Source: Lineus longissimus
Lineage: Eukaryota > Nemertea > Pilidiophora > Heteronemertea > Lineidae
Direction of reading: 5' to 3'
Assembly: GCF_910592395.1 (NCBI RefSeq)
Contig: NC_088324.1
Coordinates: 8,644,953-8,708,952, forward strand
DNA: 64,000 nt
Below the pieces are notes generated by a model. That model ran no database searches and was not told the DNA's origin. It worked only from the letters and a program-made list of their open reading frames with translations. Below, one piece after another: positions 14,001-24,722 of the stretch (its first letter is position 1; each line of letters starts with the position of its first letter). Made by a program: the position numbers and the translations under genes.

Positions 14001-17000
14001 TTGGCTTTGAGGAAGAAATGATGGTGTTTCTTAAGTTTAAAGGAAGAAGAGAGAGCCTTTCATTGGTTTGGGGGAAGAAATGATGGTGTTTCTTAAGTTT
14101 CGAGGAAGAAGGGACATTCATTCTTTGGTTTGGAGGAAGAAATGATCGTGTTTCTTTAGTTTCGAGGAAGAAGAGACAGCCTTTCATTAGTTTGGAGGAA
14201 GAAACAATGGTGTTTCTTTAGTTTGGAGGAAGAAGGGAGATCCATTCTTTGGTTTAGAGGAAGAAATGACGGTGTTTCTTTAGTTTCGAGGAAGAAGGGA
14301 CAGCCTTTGATTGGTTTGGAGGAAGAAATGATGGTGTTTCTTTAGTTTGGAGGAAGAAGGGACATCCATTCTTTGGTTTGGAGGAAGAAATGTCGGTGTT
14401 TCTTTAGTTTCGAGAAAGAAGGGACAGCCTTTCATTGGTTTGGAGGAAGACATGATGGTGTTTCTTTAGTTTAGAGGAAGAAGGGACATCCATTCTATGG
14501 TTTGGAGGATGAAATGATGGTGTTTCTTTAGTTTGGAGGAAGAAGAGACAGCCTTTCATTGATTTGGAGGAAGAAATGATGGTGTTTCTTTAGTTTAAAG
14601 GAAGAAGAGAGAGCCTTTCATTGGTTTGGGCGAATAAATGATGGTGTTTCTTAAGTTTCGAGGAAGAAGGGACATCCATTCTTTGGTTTGGAGGAAGAAA
14701 TGACGGTGTTTCTTTAGATTCCAGAAAGAAGGGACAGCCGTTCATTGGTTTGAAAGAAATGATGGTGTTTCTTTCGTTTAGAGGAAGAAGAGACAGCCTT
14801 TCATTGGTTTTGAGGAAGAAATGATGGTGTTTCTTTAGTTTCGAGGAAGAAGGGACAGCCTTTCATTGGTTTGGAGGAAGAAATGATGGTGTTTCTATGG
14901 TTTAGAGGACAAAGGGACAGCCTTTCATTGGTTTGGAGGAAGAAATGATGGTGTTTCTTTAGTTTGGAGGAAGAAGGGACATCCATTCTTTGGTTTGGAG
15001 GAAGAAATGACGGTGTTTCTTTAGTTTCGAGGAAGAAGGGACAGCCTTTCATTGGTTTGGAGAAAGACATGATGGTGTTTCTTCAGTTTAGAGGAAGAAG
15101 GGACAGCCTTTCATTGGTTTGGAGGAAGAAATGATGGTGTTTCTTTAGTTTCGAGGAAGAAGAAACAGCCTTTCGTTGGTTTAGAGGAAGAAATGATGGT
15201 GTTTCTTTAGTTTGGAGGAAGAAGAGACAGCCTTTCATTGATTTGGAGGAAGAAATGATGGTGTTTCTTCAGTTTAGAGGAAGAAGAGAGAGCCTTTCGT
15301 TGGTTTGGAGGAAGAAATGATGGTGTTTCTATGGTTTAGAGGACAAAGGGACAGCCTTTCATTGGTTTTGAGGAAGAAAGGATGTTATTTCTTTAGTTTA
15401 GAGGAAGAAGAGACAGCCTTTCATATGTTTGGAGGAAGAAATGATGGTGTTTCTTTAGTTTGGAGGAAGAAGGGACATCCATTCTTTGGTTTGGAGGAAG
15501 AAATGATGGTGTTTCTTTAGTTTCTAGGAAGAAGGGACAGCCTTTCATTGGTTTGGAGGAAGAAATGATGGTGCTTCTTTAGTTTAGAGGAAGAAGGGAC
15601 ATCAATTCTTTGGTTTGGAGGAAGAAATGATGGTGTGTCTTTAGTTGAAAGGAAGAAGAGACCGCCTTTCATTGGTTTGGAGGAAGAAATGATGGCGTTT
15701 CTTTAGTTGAGAGGAAGAAGATACAGCCTTTCATTGGTTTGGAGGAAGAAATGATGGTGTTTCTTTAGTTTAGAGGAAGAAGGGACAGCCTTTCATTGGT
15801 TTGGAGGAAGAAATGATGGTGCTTCTTTAGTTTTTAGGAAGAAGGGACATCCATTCTTTGGTTTGGAGGAAGAAATGATGGTGTGTCTTTAGTTGAAAGG
15901 AAGAAGGGACATCTATTCTTCGGTTTAGAGGAAGAAATGATGATGCATCTTTAGTTTAGAGGAAGAAGAAACAGCCTTTCATTGGTTTGGAGGAAGAAAT
16001 GATGGTGTTTCTTTAGTTAAGAGGAAGAAGGGACATCCATTCTTTGGTTTGGAGGAAGAAATGATGGTGTTTCTTCAGTTTAGAGGAAGATGGGACAGCC
16101 GTTCATTGGTTTGGAGGAAGAAATGATGGTGTTTCTTTAGTTCGAGGAAGAAGGGATATCCATTCTTTGGTTTAGAGGAAGAAATGATGGTGTTTCTTTA
16201 GTCTAAGGGAAGAAGAGACAGACTTTCTTTGGTTTGGAGGAAGAAATGATACTGTTTCTTTAGCTTAGAGGAAGAAGAGACAGCCTTTAGTTGGTTTGGA
16301 GGAAGAAATGATGGTGTTTCTTTAGTTTTGAGGAAGAAGGGACATCCATTCTTTGGTTTGGAGGAAGAAATGATGGTGTTTCTTTAGTTTAGAGGAAGAA
16401 GTGACAGCCTTTCTTTGGTTTGGAGGAAGAAATGATGGTGTTTGTTGAGTTTAGAGGAAGAAGGTACAGCCCTTCTTTGGTTTGGAGGAAGAAGGGAGAA
16501 CCTTTCATTGGTTTGGAGGAAGAAATGATAGTGTTTCATTAGCTTAGAGGAAGAAGAGACAGCCTTTCTTTGGTTTGGAGGAAGAAATGATGGTGTTTCT
16601 TTAGTTTAGAGGAAGAAGAGACAGCCTTTCTTTGGTTTGGAGGAAGAAGGGAGAACCTTTCATTGGTTTGGAGGAAGAAATGATGGTGTTTCTTTAGTTT
16701 AGAGGAAGAAGAGACAGCCTTTCTTTGGTTTGGAGGAAGATGGGAGAACCTTTCATTGGTTTGGAGGAAGAAATGATGGTGTTTCTTTAGTTTTGAGGAA
16801 GAAGAGACAGCCTTTCTTTGGTTTGGAGGAAGTAGGGAGAACCTTTCATTGGTTTCGAGGAAGAAATGATGGTGTTTCTTTAGTTTAGAGGAAGAAGGGA
16901 CAACCTTTTATTGGTTTGGAGGAAGAAATGATGGTGTTTCTCTAGTTTAGAGAAAGAAGGGAGAGCCTTTCATTGATTTGGAGGAAGAAGTGATGGTGTT

Positions 17001-17348
17001 TCTATGGTTTTAAGGAGGAAGGGATAGCTTTTCTTTGATTTGGACTTGGGGGAAGAAATGACAGTATCTCTTCAGTTTAGAGGAAGAAGGGACAGCCATT
17101 CTTTGGCTTTGAGGAAGAAATGACAGTGTTTCTCCGTTTTTGAGGAAGAAGGGACAGCCATTCTTTGGCTTTGAGGAAGAAATGACAGTTTATATTTGCT
17201 TTACACCTGCTGAGTCGAACACTGTCTTTGGGTAGGTACCAAAGACCTTCAGTTTGTGGCACTGGTCCACAGAAGCTGCTCTTGATGGTTTACATTGATA
17301 AAGCAGGCCGAAACATGTACCTGCACTAAAACAAGGCAATGAACTTAC

Positions 17349-20300
17349 CCTGGGGCTATCTGGGTCCGATATGACAATAGGCTTGCCAGCATCTGATGTC
17401 TTCATGATACTAATATGGAGGGGGACATCACCTGAAAGGAAGTCAGTAAAGAAATAGTGAGAAGTGGCAAAAAGTTGTGTAGTGTTAGTCTTAAGAAAAC
17501 ATATATATCTGCAAATGAGAATGATTTTCATGGCAAAACTGTACCAAATTGGGCAAAATTGGGAAGCTTTTACATACATATGATTTAGATAGATATAATA
17601 CTGAAATACTAGGCATTGTTGACTTCTGAAATGCATAGTTTTGGTATCTGTATCTGTATAATCTACCCGTACAATTTTCAAGGTGACCCTGCAAAACCAG
17701 GTGCATGTTGCACAGAAAATGAGTATAAATGACACCAGGAGATAATGAGGGAAATTGAGTGGCCTAAGACTTCACAAAAGGCAGATAGCGAAATGAACAA
17801 CCAGTCTGTCTCAACCTGCCAAGCTCAGAGTGACATGTACCAAGTTTTGCTGTGACGGGTCACTGATTTCTTGATGACATTTTTTCTTTTTGGTAAAGCC
17901 ACTCAAGACTGCAGCAGCAAATTCTCCGAGAGTTTCTCTAACAATCCTTACCAAGGAATTCTATACCCAATTCACGGGCCAAATGTCTAGCGCCTCCCTC
18001 TCCAAACACGTACTCCGTATGGCCGCATTTCGTACATTGGTATGAGCTCATGTTCTGGACCACGCCGAGAACGGGCACATTGATTTTCCTGAACATCTCA
18101 TAGCCCCTCCTGGCATCGAGGAGGGCAATGTCTTGAGGTGTTGAGACAATGACAGCCCCTGAAAGTCAAGATTAGGAAAATTTACAAATTTTGAAAATTT
18201 GAATTTTCAAATTTTTTCCCGGGATAGAAGGTACTTGTCAGCATTTGTAATCTTATTCTTCAGATTTGGCTCTCAGGTGCTAATGCGTACGACAGTGGTT
18301 CCTGCTGGCAAATTGTGATTTAGATGGGGAACGATAAATGGCTGGTAAATTTTCATTAAAATGGGAAAGCCTGGCCAAGTGACAGAGTTACCCAGCTAAC
18401 AAGAGGCCACAGCAGGAAAGATTGCTTGGTCATATCATTATTGTGTTGACAGCTTGGCGTCAACTAGGACATAATTAGGCCTATAAACAATATTGGGCAA
18501 TTTGTAATGTCAAGTAGGAGGAATGAATTGTACAAATGTATGTTGAAGGGAGTCGTCCTTTCTATCACATGATTATACCGACCAGGAATCAAACCAGGAA
18601 CCTTGAAGGTGCCACGGGATATTGTTTCCGACGCCCCATTCTGACAGCCTATCGGATAGATTTCCAACCACACAGTAGGATAAAGGCATCAAAATTAACA
18701 TAGACTCTTCCGGAACTCACCAGCTATAGGTATATTCTGTGTCATAGACAGTTGCGTATCACCAGTTCCCGGGGGCATGTCGACCACCAGGTAATCTAAC
18801 GGTCCCCATAGCACCTGTCTCAGGAGTTTCTGCACGGCTGACATCACCATCAGGCCCCGCCACACAATCGGCGATTTCTCATCAACTAGGAACCCCATAG
18901 ACATACTGGAAATAAAGACAACAGAAAATACAATTGATTTGAAAGCTATGGATTGCTGGGAGTTTTTTTTGACGAGATTAAGATATAATGCTTGGTCTTT
19001 CAGGATCGCATTTAGGAGAAAATATTTTGCAAATGTTATTTTAGAAGTGAAAATTTGATAGTTTACAGTAGCAACCCAGAGAAAAGTGTACAAAAAAGGG
19101 CATTTTATGAGAATTTTTGGTTTGATGAAAGAGTTCTACTTACCACTTAATGCCATAGTTGACCAGGGGTTTCATGAGGTTTTCTGCAATGAGAGAGAAT
19201 CGAATGCTTAATTCCTTGGAAATATAAGGACAGATGAACTCAAAAAACGTGCTCGGAGTGAATGGCTGAGGAATGGGTCCCAAAACATGGATTTTTCGTA
19301 GTAGGGTTATATAAAATTATAAGATGAGGTAGAATTGCTTCCACAATCTTTAATAGTCTTCATCAATTCTTGGTATAGCCAAACTTACGATCATTTAGTT
19401 CTGGTTCGCCATTCAGGTTCATCAGTCTGGGTATGGAGGGTCCGTACACGTCAGCATCGAGGATACCAATTGTCTTAGTCTGGAATACAAATATCATGTA
19501 GTACAGTAGAATCTCCCTTAGCGAACACCTTTCTGTTAAGGACAACCTCTCTATTAAGGACACTGGGTTTGGTTCCAATTTGGTTGTTTCCATTCAATTT
19601 GACCTCTCTAATCAGGGCACCTCTCTATCAAGGACAGCACTTGTCAGTCCCGAGGGTGTCCTTAATGGAGACGTTCTACTGTACCAGGTAGTATTACCAG
19701 AAAGCTCGAGTTGGATTTTAGATGATTTTATCCCAGTTCAATTGAAAATTACATTACTCTGTACATGTAACATATTCCATAAAATCATGACCCCAATCTG
19801 GGCACCACCCAGGCCTACCATCCATTGTCTCTTATCTAAAAGATTCTTTTGAGTCGTCACATTAATCGACATCAGGGTCATCAGGACAATCAAACGGAAG
19901 ATCCGCAAGTTTGACAGATCGTCATTCACAACGGTATTATCATCGGACCCAAGCAGTCGCATCACGTCTTGACTATTCCATAAAATCAAGAAAGACTGGT
20001 ACCGGTAATGGTTTTTCAACCTGAGAATCACAGCAAGGTTCTCCAATTCGTGTCCTTGATGAATGCTTTAGGATCACTGGGCATCATGCTACTTCAGGGG
20101 GTACATGGTGGTGAATTGGCACATTATTCTCCTAGTCCCCTTTTAACCCAATGCCCAAGTTCTCCCTTTAATACCAACCTTATCAATGGCCGCCAATCCA
20201 AGAGCAAGGTTGACTGAAACGGAATTGAGAAAAATCTTACTTATGTTTTTCACACACCTTCAGGCCTAGTTTAATGGAGCTGCAGTAGACAAGCGAGTTG

Positions 20301-21530
20301 GATTCTCGGCTGGTGGTCAAGAGGTCCCTGCGTCGAAGCCCACAGTCCATTTGAGACACAGGAAGGTCTCTTTGTCAAACCGAACATACTTCAACCAGGT
20401 ATACATGAGCACCGGTCAGAAATACTTAGAGTGTTGCATTAAAGGGAACTGGAACCGCCGAGCGATTTATTCAACTTTTCGACTTTCACTGCCCGAAAGT
20501 CAAACTTCCAACTTCCTATTCGAGTTCAGATTTGTAGCTCCGCCCCCAGTGCCCGAGCATGCGCAGTTCAATTTGTTATTATTGAGAATCATGTGAGAAT
20601 CACGTGAGTCATGCAATCTTCCATTCATGAGTTTTCGTAGTAAATTCCATAGTAGTGACGTCACTCAATGATTGACAGCTAGGCGCCATGTTTCATTCAT
20701 GTCTCGTTCTGATCACCCGATACGCGGGAAATGAAAATGAGGTCATACGAACTGGCTTGGCGGTTTCAGTTCCCTTTAATGAGCAGTTCACCTCAGTTTT
20801 ACTGAAGGGTTTCAGGAGAGACTAATGATAATTTCCATTGGTTTTATACAAAAATAGTGAGTTGAGAGCTGAGCTGAGCTCTAAAAACAATATTGGGTGA
20901 TTTTAATACAAGTAGGAGGAAACCGGAGACCCCAGTTTTTAAAAATATTTACCTGCAGTTGTCGACTTGCCAACACCCCCTTTGCCCGACGCCACTACAA
21001 TAATATGCTTGACCCCTGGGATAGGAAACTGTTTGGGTAGACCCTTGGCAAGTCTCTCCTTATTCAAGATAGGCTTGGCAGCCTTCCTGGAGCCACTGGA
21101 GGCATTTCTGGTACCCTGAAATGAGAAATGTGAAATTTCTTAATTTTGGGGTCACAGATCGAAGGGCTACTCTAGTTTTTATCGAGGCAGAGAGGTCAAA
21201 TAGACTCACAACAGTATATAACATTAACATAGTGGTCACAACTGGCTACTTGTTGACCATGTCCTTGTAAAAACGTGTAAATTTTCATGTACAAAATGTA
21301 CACAACACAGTCGAGTCCGTCAAAAATGACAGTTCTCTATCTGTCCAGATTTGAACGCTGTTTTCTCCGAGTGTCTACCTCAGATTTTAAATGTAAGATC
21401 TTGATTTACTCACTAGATACTCATTGTTCAATAAACAAACACTTGGGACGGAAAATATCTCAGGTTTAATGAGTATTTTGATAAGATTTCGTTGCCCAAA
21501 TCGCAAAAAACTTCGAGCCAGCGAGGCCAT
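17349..21530 (-). CDS. NUBPL: NUBPL (Ind1), mitochondrial complex I Fe-S assembly ATPase; 3' end not found
   Basis: Mrp/NBP35-type P-loop ATPase that supplies Fe-S clusters to respiratory complex I in the mitochondrial matrix. Eight exons join in phase: 21530-21414, 21058-20953 (acceptor uncertain), 20213-20179, 19479-19389, 19183-19144, 18905-18721, 18158-17952 and 17431-17349. All introns have GT donors and AG acceptors. The 288-codon model opens with a basic presequence-like segment ([15 protein letters not shown]). It carries the deviant Walker [11 protein letters not shown] (63-72), [10 protein letters not shown] (92-101), [10 protein letters not shown] (170-179) and the metal-binding pair CTKC (233-236). 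It ends at DPDSPR with a GTAAGT donor, about 20 residues short of the ~319-residue human protein. No final exon is seen before the satellite. An in-frame upstream ATG at 21608 would add 26 Arg-rich residues; the 21530 start was chosen because a typical presequence follows. Family assignment rests on recalled conserved motifs and is very secure. Confidence 0.93.
18480..18660 (-). repeat. tRNA-derived SINE-like element in NUBPL intron 6
   Basis: On the minus strand a pol III B-box-like motif, GGTTTGATTCCTGG, lies near 18592-18579 after a possible tRNA-like head, and a short body runs to about 18480. The tail segment (plus strand, AACAATATTGGG...AAGTAGGAGG) recurs in the same orientation at 20885-20923, which supports a dispersed repeat. 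The A box is weak and no flanking direct repeat was confirmed. It lies between exons 7 and 6. Confidence 0.5.
19504..19681. mobile_element. 178-bp mariner/pogo-like MITE, TA target site
   Basis: The ends are inverted: CAGTAGAATCTCCCTTAG on the left, and the reverse complement of the right end reads CAGTAGAACGTCTCCATTAA. Both ends are flanked by TA. The interior repeats a CCTCTCTATTAAGGACA-like motif. No coding capacity. It lies in the NUBPL intron between exons 4 and 3. TA duplication with CAGT ends fits Tc1/mariner-pogo type elements; the family name was not checked against a library. Confidence 0.75.
20443..20775. mobile_element. 333-bp MITE with TTAA target duplication
   Basis: Inverted ends begin AGGGAACTGGAACCGCC (left) and AGGGAACTGAAACCGCC (right, reverse complement). 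Both sides are flanked by TTAA (20439-20442 and 20776-20779). TTAA targets are used by piggyBac and Kolobok transposons; the AGGG start leans towards Kolobok, but this is inference. Non-coding, in the intron between NUBPL exons 3 and 2. Confidence 0.78.
20883..20925 (-). repeat. SINE tail fragment
   Basis: AACAATATTGGGTGATTTTA followed by CAAGTAGGAGG closely matches 18484-18522 in the same orientation. Only the 3' tail is present, so this is a 5'-truncated or decayed copy. It lies about 30 bases from the NUBPL exon 2 donor. Confidence 0.5.
21050..21119 (-). other. Ambiguous 5' edge of NUBPL exon 2 (frame conflict)
   Basis: The best-looking acceptor, TTTCAG at 21122-21117, opens a plausible coding stretch ([19 protein letters not shown]) in phase with exon 1. 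That frame is then one base out of step with the conserved [10 protein letters not shown] segment that follows. The conserved frame has a TGA just upstream of 21058. A weaker AG at 21060-21059 restores phase. The alternatives are use of the weak acceptor, an extra A in the AAA run at about 21060-21062 (sequence error), or a true frameshift. Confidence 0.6.
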
Positions 21531-22951
21531 GTTGTTGGTGTCGTTACCTTTAATTCCAGATGGGCCGGTCGGTCTTCGGTGTCTTCGCCGCCGTGTCCTC
21601 AGCGCCAAACGGCGGAAAAGTGGTCAACTACAAGTTATATAAACTCGTTTAGATGGTCGAGTCTACTAAGAGTAACAGGGTGGATAGCCTGAAAAACAAA
21701 CCATAACTGAAAATAAAGTTGTAGATAAGTCTCCATTCCCATCAGAAAATCTACAAGTAAATATTGGGAAGAAACTATTGCACCGAAAAACCAACCTTCT
21801 TTATTTCTTATCCTTTTATGTGCATGCGATATTTTTTTCAATGAAATCGAATCACAATCAACCCCTCCAGAACTGTGGCAAAGGCCAATTAAATAGTTTA
21901 CATAAATGCTGGTATTCCGTCGAAGGCTTGGCAGACGACAGGTATGTTTTGATTAATTTCTAGGTTATAATTTGGTGTCACATAAAATAATTCACTGATA
22001 ATTGTGCAGAATATATCCAAGGCTTCAATATGGGTTGGCACTTGACATAAGTTCAACTCATTTTGAGGAAAAATTAGAGAAAGGAATAATTGTTTTCGTC
22101 TAATTTGGGTTCGTTTGGTCATGGGGGAGTCATGAGTATGATTGGCGGGACATTTGAATGCGGTTCTGTTGGTCGTTGTGTTTGCCACGTGTCAGATGCA
22201 GAGTCAACCCAATTTTCTTTTATCTCCTGCAAGTTACTGATTCGTAGTACGATTTGCGGAAATAAATTACCTCATCGATCTCGGCTCTGTTATCAGGGTT
22301 TGCTCGTCACACAAGAAGTCGTATTTGGGTGAGGGGGCGGTTTTTCCTCGGGTCAACCCCCTGGGTTGAGGACCATGGGCACAACGCTAATTTCCTTTCG
22401 TTTCTCTCGCAGATTCCAAGGAGCTTGTTTTGAACGGATCATGGATAGTTCCCGCGCGTAGTAGTACCCGCGACGATAGAGTTAGTTTTCGCAAATCCCT
22501 CGAAACGCCAACGTGAACGTCTGTCCCATTGTTCGACATCAGGAGCTCGAACAATGTAGGCGTTTGCGTTTGCGTTTCGGGTTTGCGGAAACTCCCTAAT
22601 GCGCCTGTATTACGCGATTCGCGACATTGCGCGTAATCTTCAACAGTGCGCGTCACCCGCGGCGTAGTCCTAGCTTCAAAAGTAAAGAAGGAAGCACCGT
22701 GCTTACTTTCCTTTTTTTGCAGATTCCGCAGATGTGGGTATACGACATATACTTACGAGGTAGTCCTGTTTGAGGACCTTGGACCAAACAATCAATTTTG
22801 CCTATATCAAGGATGTAGATAATAGGATATCTGACTGCGAAAAGTTCCCTTATCTTCTTTTGCAGATAAGATGTGGGTATCTGACCTACCGGGTAGGCCT
22901 ACTATTTGAGAAACCATGGGCACAACACTTAATTCCTTTCCTTCTTTGCAG
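21531..22951. promoter_or_regulatory. Shared upstream region between divergent NUBPL and SOUL genes
   Basis: The two coding starts face away from each other across 1.43 kb. The NUBPL side (about 21550-21630) is locally CpG-rich (GGTCGGTCTTCGGTGTCTTC), as in a housekeeping promoter. The SOUL side contains repeated acceptor-like segments and a small MITE (described separately). No TATA box or defined operator could be assigned, and a 5' untranslated exon of the SOUL gene probably lies here. Confidence 0.45.
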
Positions 22952-22962
22952 ATTCCGAGGAT
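22362..22962 (+). repeat. Diverged direct repeats containing splice-acceptor-like sequence
   Basis: A pyrimidine tract followed by TTTGCAGATTCCGCAGATG-like sequence, and an associated ACCATGGGCACAAC block, recur in three partial copies: about 22362-22422, 22700-22791 and 22843-22962. The last copy provides the real acceptor (CAG at 22949-22951) just before the SOUL start codon. The earlier copies therefore look like duplicated acceptor/exon edges, possibly alternative first exons or non-functional remnants. Confidence 0.6.
22482..22600. mobile_element. ~119-bp inverted-repeat element (MITE-like)
   Basis: The left end TTAGTTTTCGCAAATCCCTC and the reverse complement of the right end, TTAGGGAGTTTCCGCAAACC, form imperfect inverted repeats continuing into CGAAACGC-type sequence. 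A related end lies at 58352-58396 (TAGGGAGTTTTCGCAAAGCC), so the family is dispersed. No clear target duplication was found. Confidence 0.5.
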
Positions 22963-24722
22963 GGAGTTCTTCAGATCAGTGGGGCGGACAATAAAGTCGA
23001 CAGTTGTTGACAGTGGTATCCTTGACCACCCTGAGTATGAAGTTGATGACAGCAAGAAGGTTTGTAGACTCTCCAGACAGTCCATTCCGATTAGTGTAGT
23101 CGTGGACGGGGTTCTTCAACTGCTTCTTCACTCATTTTGTGTGGATCCTTACAGGGAGATGGTTATGAGGTTCGACACTACCCACCGTCCATGTGGGTCA
23201 GCACCACCGAGCAAGGCATGTCTTGGCAAGATGGTCCCGGCAGGAAAGGATTCTTTAAACTCTTCAACTTCATACAAGGAAAGAACGAAAGAAGTAAGTC
23301 CATGCTGCCAAAGTGTCCCACGAGGCTTTGCCGTATTTTCATTAGACCTCTCGCCTCCAACTCCTACACTCAGTCCGGACGCAGTTGACTGGTCTTGTCA
23401 TGTCACCCAGTACATGCGAAGAGACGATCAGGATGACGAAATGAACTGTCCCCTGGAGTGTACGGTTCCCCAGCTCTGGGTCACGCCCGTCCGTGAGTAG
23501 GTACTTGACAAATCCCATGCCATCTCTCAACCGAATTGTACTTACAGGTCAAAAAATCGAGATGACAGTCCCAGTTGCGACAAGAGTCCAACCCGGCGCT
23601 GGCCCTAACTGCGAGAGCACCTTCACCATCTCCTTCTTCATCCCGCCAAAAAATCAAGAGTCTGCCCCAAAACCGAAAGCCGAAGACGTGTTCCTGGAGA
23701 CATGGCCTGCGATGGATATCTACGCGAGGTGGGTATGAAACTTAAGTTTCAGGTAACATCTGTGTAGCCTTTCCCCGTCAGTATACAATATAAGCCTATT
23801 CTTCTCTTTAAATAACCTTCGACATCTGCTTCTACTCCTTCTTCTCTTCTTGGTTACTCTGCGGGACAACTCCTGTGCCTGCCACGAATGTAGTAGTAAT
23901 CGTCAGGCTATGATTGTGGAGGTCGTGGTGCACCTTCTGGTCAGATGTCTCTCACTCAAGGCATTGTTGGTAACGTTTATGTTGCGTACCCATTGGCTGT
24001 TCCCTTGTGAACATGTTGACGTGTGGCGTTGTTCCATTGACTCCGTAGCATCTTCCCTGGAACAACCGATGGGAACGTCCGATAAGCCAACCTTTAGGTG
24101 TGTGGCCCGTCACATGGACAATGTTACAAGCGAACGCGGACCAAGGAAAAAAACGCCACAAGCCAACAGTCTATGGTTTCGCAGCCTTAGACAACGTAGG
24201 ATGTGAATAGGTTGAAGGTATCATAGCTCAATGCATGCCGCAAGGGCACTGGTCTGTGCGTCCTATTCGCAGGTGGTGGCGCGTCATATCGTTCGTCCAC
24301 ATCGAAGGCGGAAGGTCTCTACTTGATCTGCCCTTAGTCCTAGTCAGTTTTCGTGTTGATGATGATCTCGTAACTCGTCGACAGCAGCTAGCTAGGTGGG
24401 CCAGGGCAATGTCGCCTGTTGACCAATGGGTGTTTCTGCTACAATTTACCTAGGTTTTCGGAGAGCAAAAATGCACGCCAAACAATAACAAGATATTCTC
24501 TTTTCCTCCAGGACGTTTTCGGGTTATGCCAAAGATGCTGACTACCTAAGGGAGGCGCAGGTATTGACGGAAAAACTCGGAGGCTCGGTCGACCTGGAAC
24601 AAAGTTTTTACTTTATAGTTGGGTATAATAGCCCGTGGCAAATGTTTAACAGGCGGAATGAAGTTTGGTTTGTCAAGAAGTTACAAGAGACGGATGACAC
24701 GCATGGTGAAACGAAGGAATGA
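22961..24722 (+). CDS. HEBP2: SOUL/HEBP2-like haem-binding protein
   Basis: SOUL-family protein that binds haem or other tetrapyrroles. Four exons join in phase: 22961-23059, 23155-23293, 23548-23728 and 24512-24722, giving 209 codons (human HEBP2 has ~205). All introns are GT-AG. Family-typical segments are GDGYEVRHYPPSMWVST (34-50), FNFIQGKNE (~70-78), KIEMTVPV (82-89), STFTISFFIP (103-112) and GYNSPWQMFNRRNEVWFVKK (177-196). The start follows an acceptor (CAG ends at 22951) by nine bases and the frame is open upstream, so an untranslated or short coding exon may precede it. No signal peptide or membrane segment is evident, which suggests a cytosolic protein. NUBPL lies head-to-head upstream. 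HEBP2 rather than HEBP1 is chosen from length and the WVST/GKNE pattern; the exact paralogue is less certain than the family. Confidence 0.93.

Larger units (their letters stand above)
1..17185 (+). repeat. Satellite array, 31-bp unit in 62-bp dimers
   Basis: The whole stretch is a tandem array. The dimer has two 31-bp halves that both begin GAGGAAGAA. The A half continues ATGATGGTGTTTCTTTAGTTT; the B half continues GGGACAGCCTTTCATTGG. A third type (C) replaces the B half with GGGACATCCATTCTTTGG. A alternates with B or C almost without a break, giving roughly 270 dimers excluding the gap. The array touches the window's left edge, so its true length is unknown. Copies are most decayed in the last ~300 bases (16.9-17.185 kb), as expected at the edge of an array kept uniform by unequal exchange. 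The halves are related to each other, so the dimer arose from a 31-bp ancestor. No gene is visible inside it; open frames of up to 119 codons are by-products of the repeat. Confidence 0.97.

Noticed and set aside
17190-17735. 181-codon minus-strand frame
   Set aside because: It is NUBPL exon 8 read through into both flanking introns. Only 17349-17431 is homologous to the family.
20267-20345. Possible tRNA-like sequence in a NUBPL intron
   Set aside because: GGAGCTGCAGTAGACAAG and TGCGTCGAAGCC only loosely resemble A and B boxes, and no cloverleaf could be drawn.
22916-23500. 194-codon plus-strand frame starting MGTTLNSFPS
   Set aside because: Runs through the acceptor, SOUL exon 1 and intron 1. 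The real exon begins after 22951.
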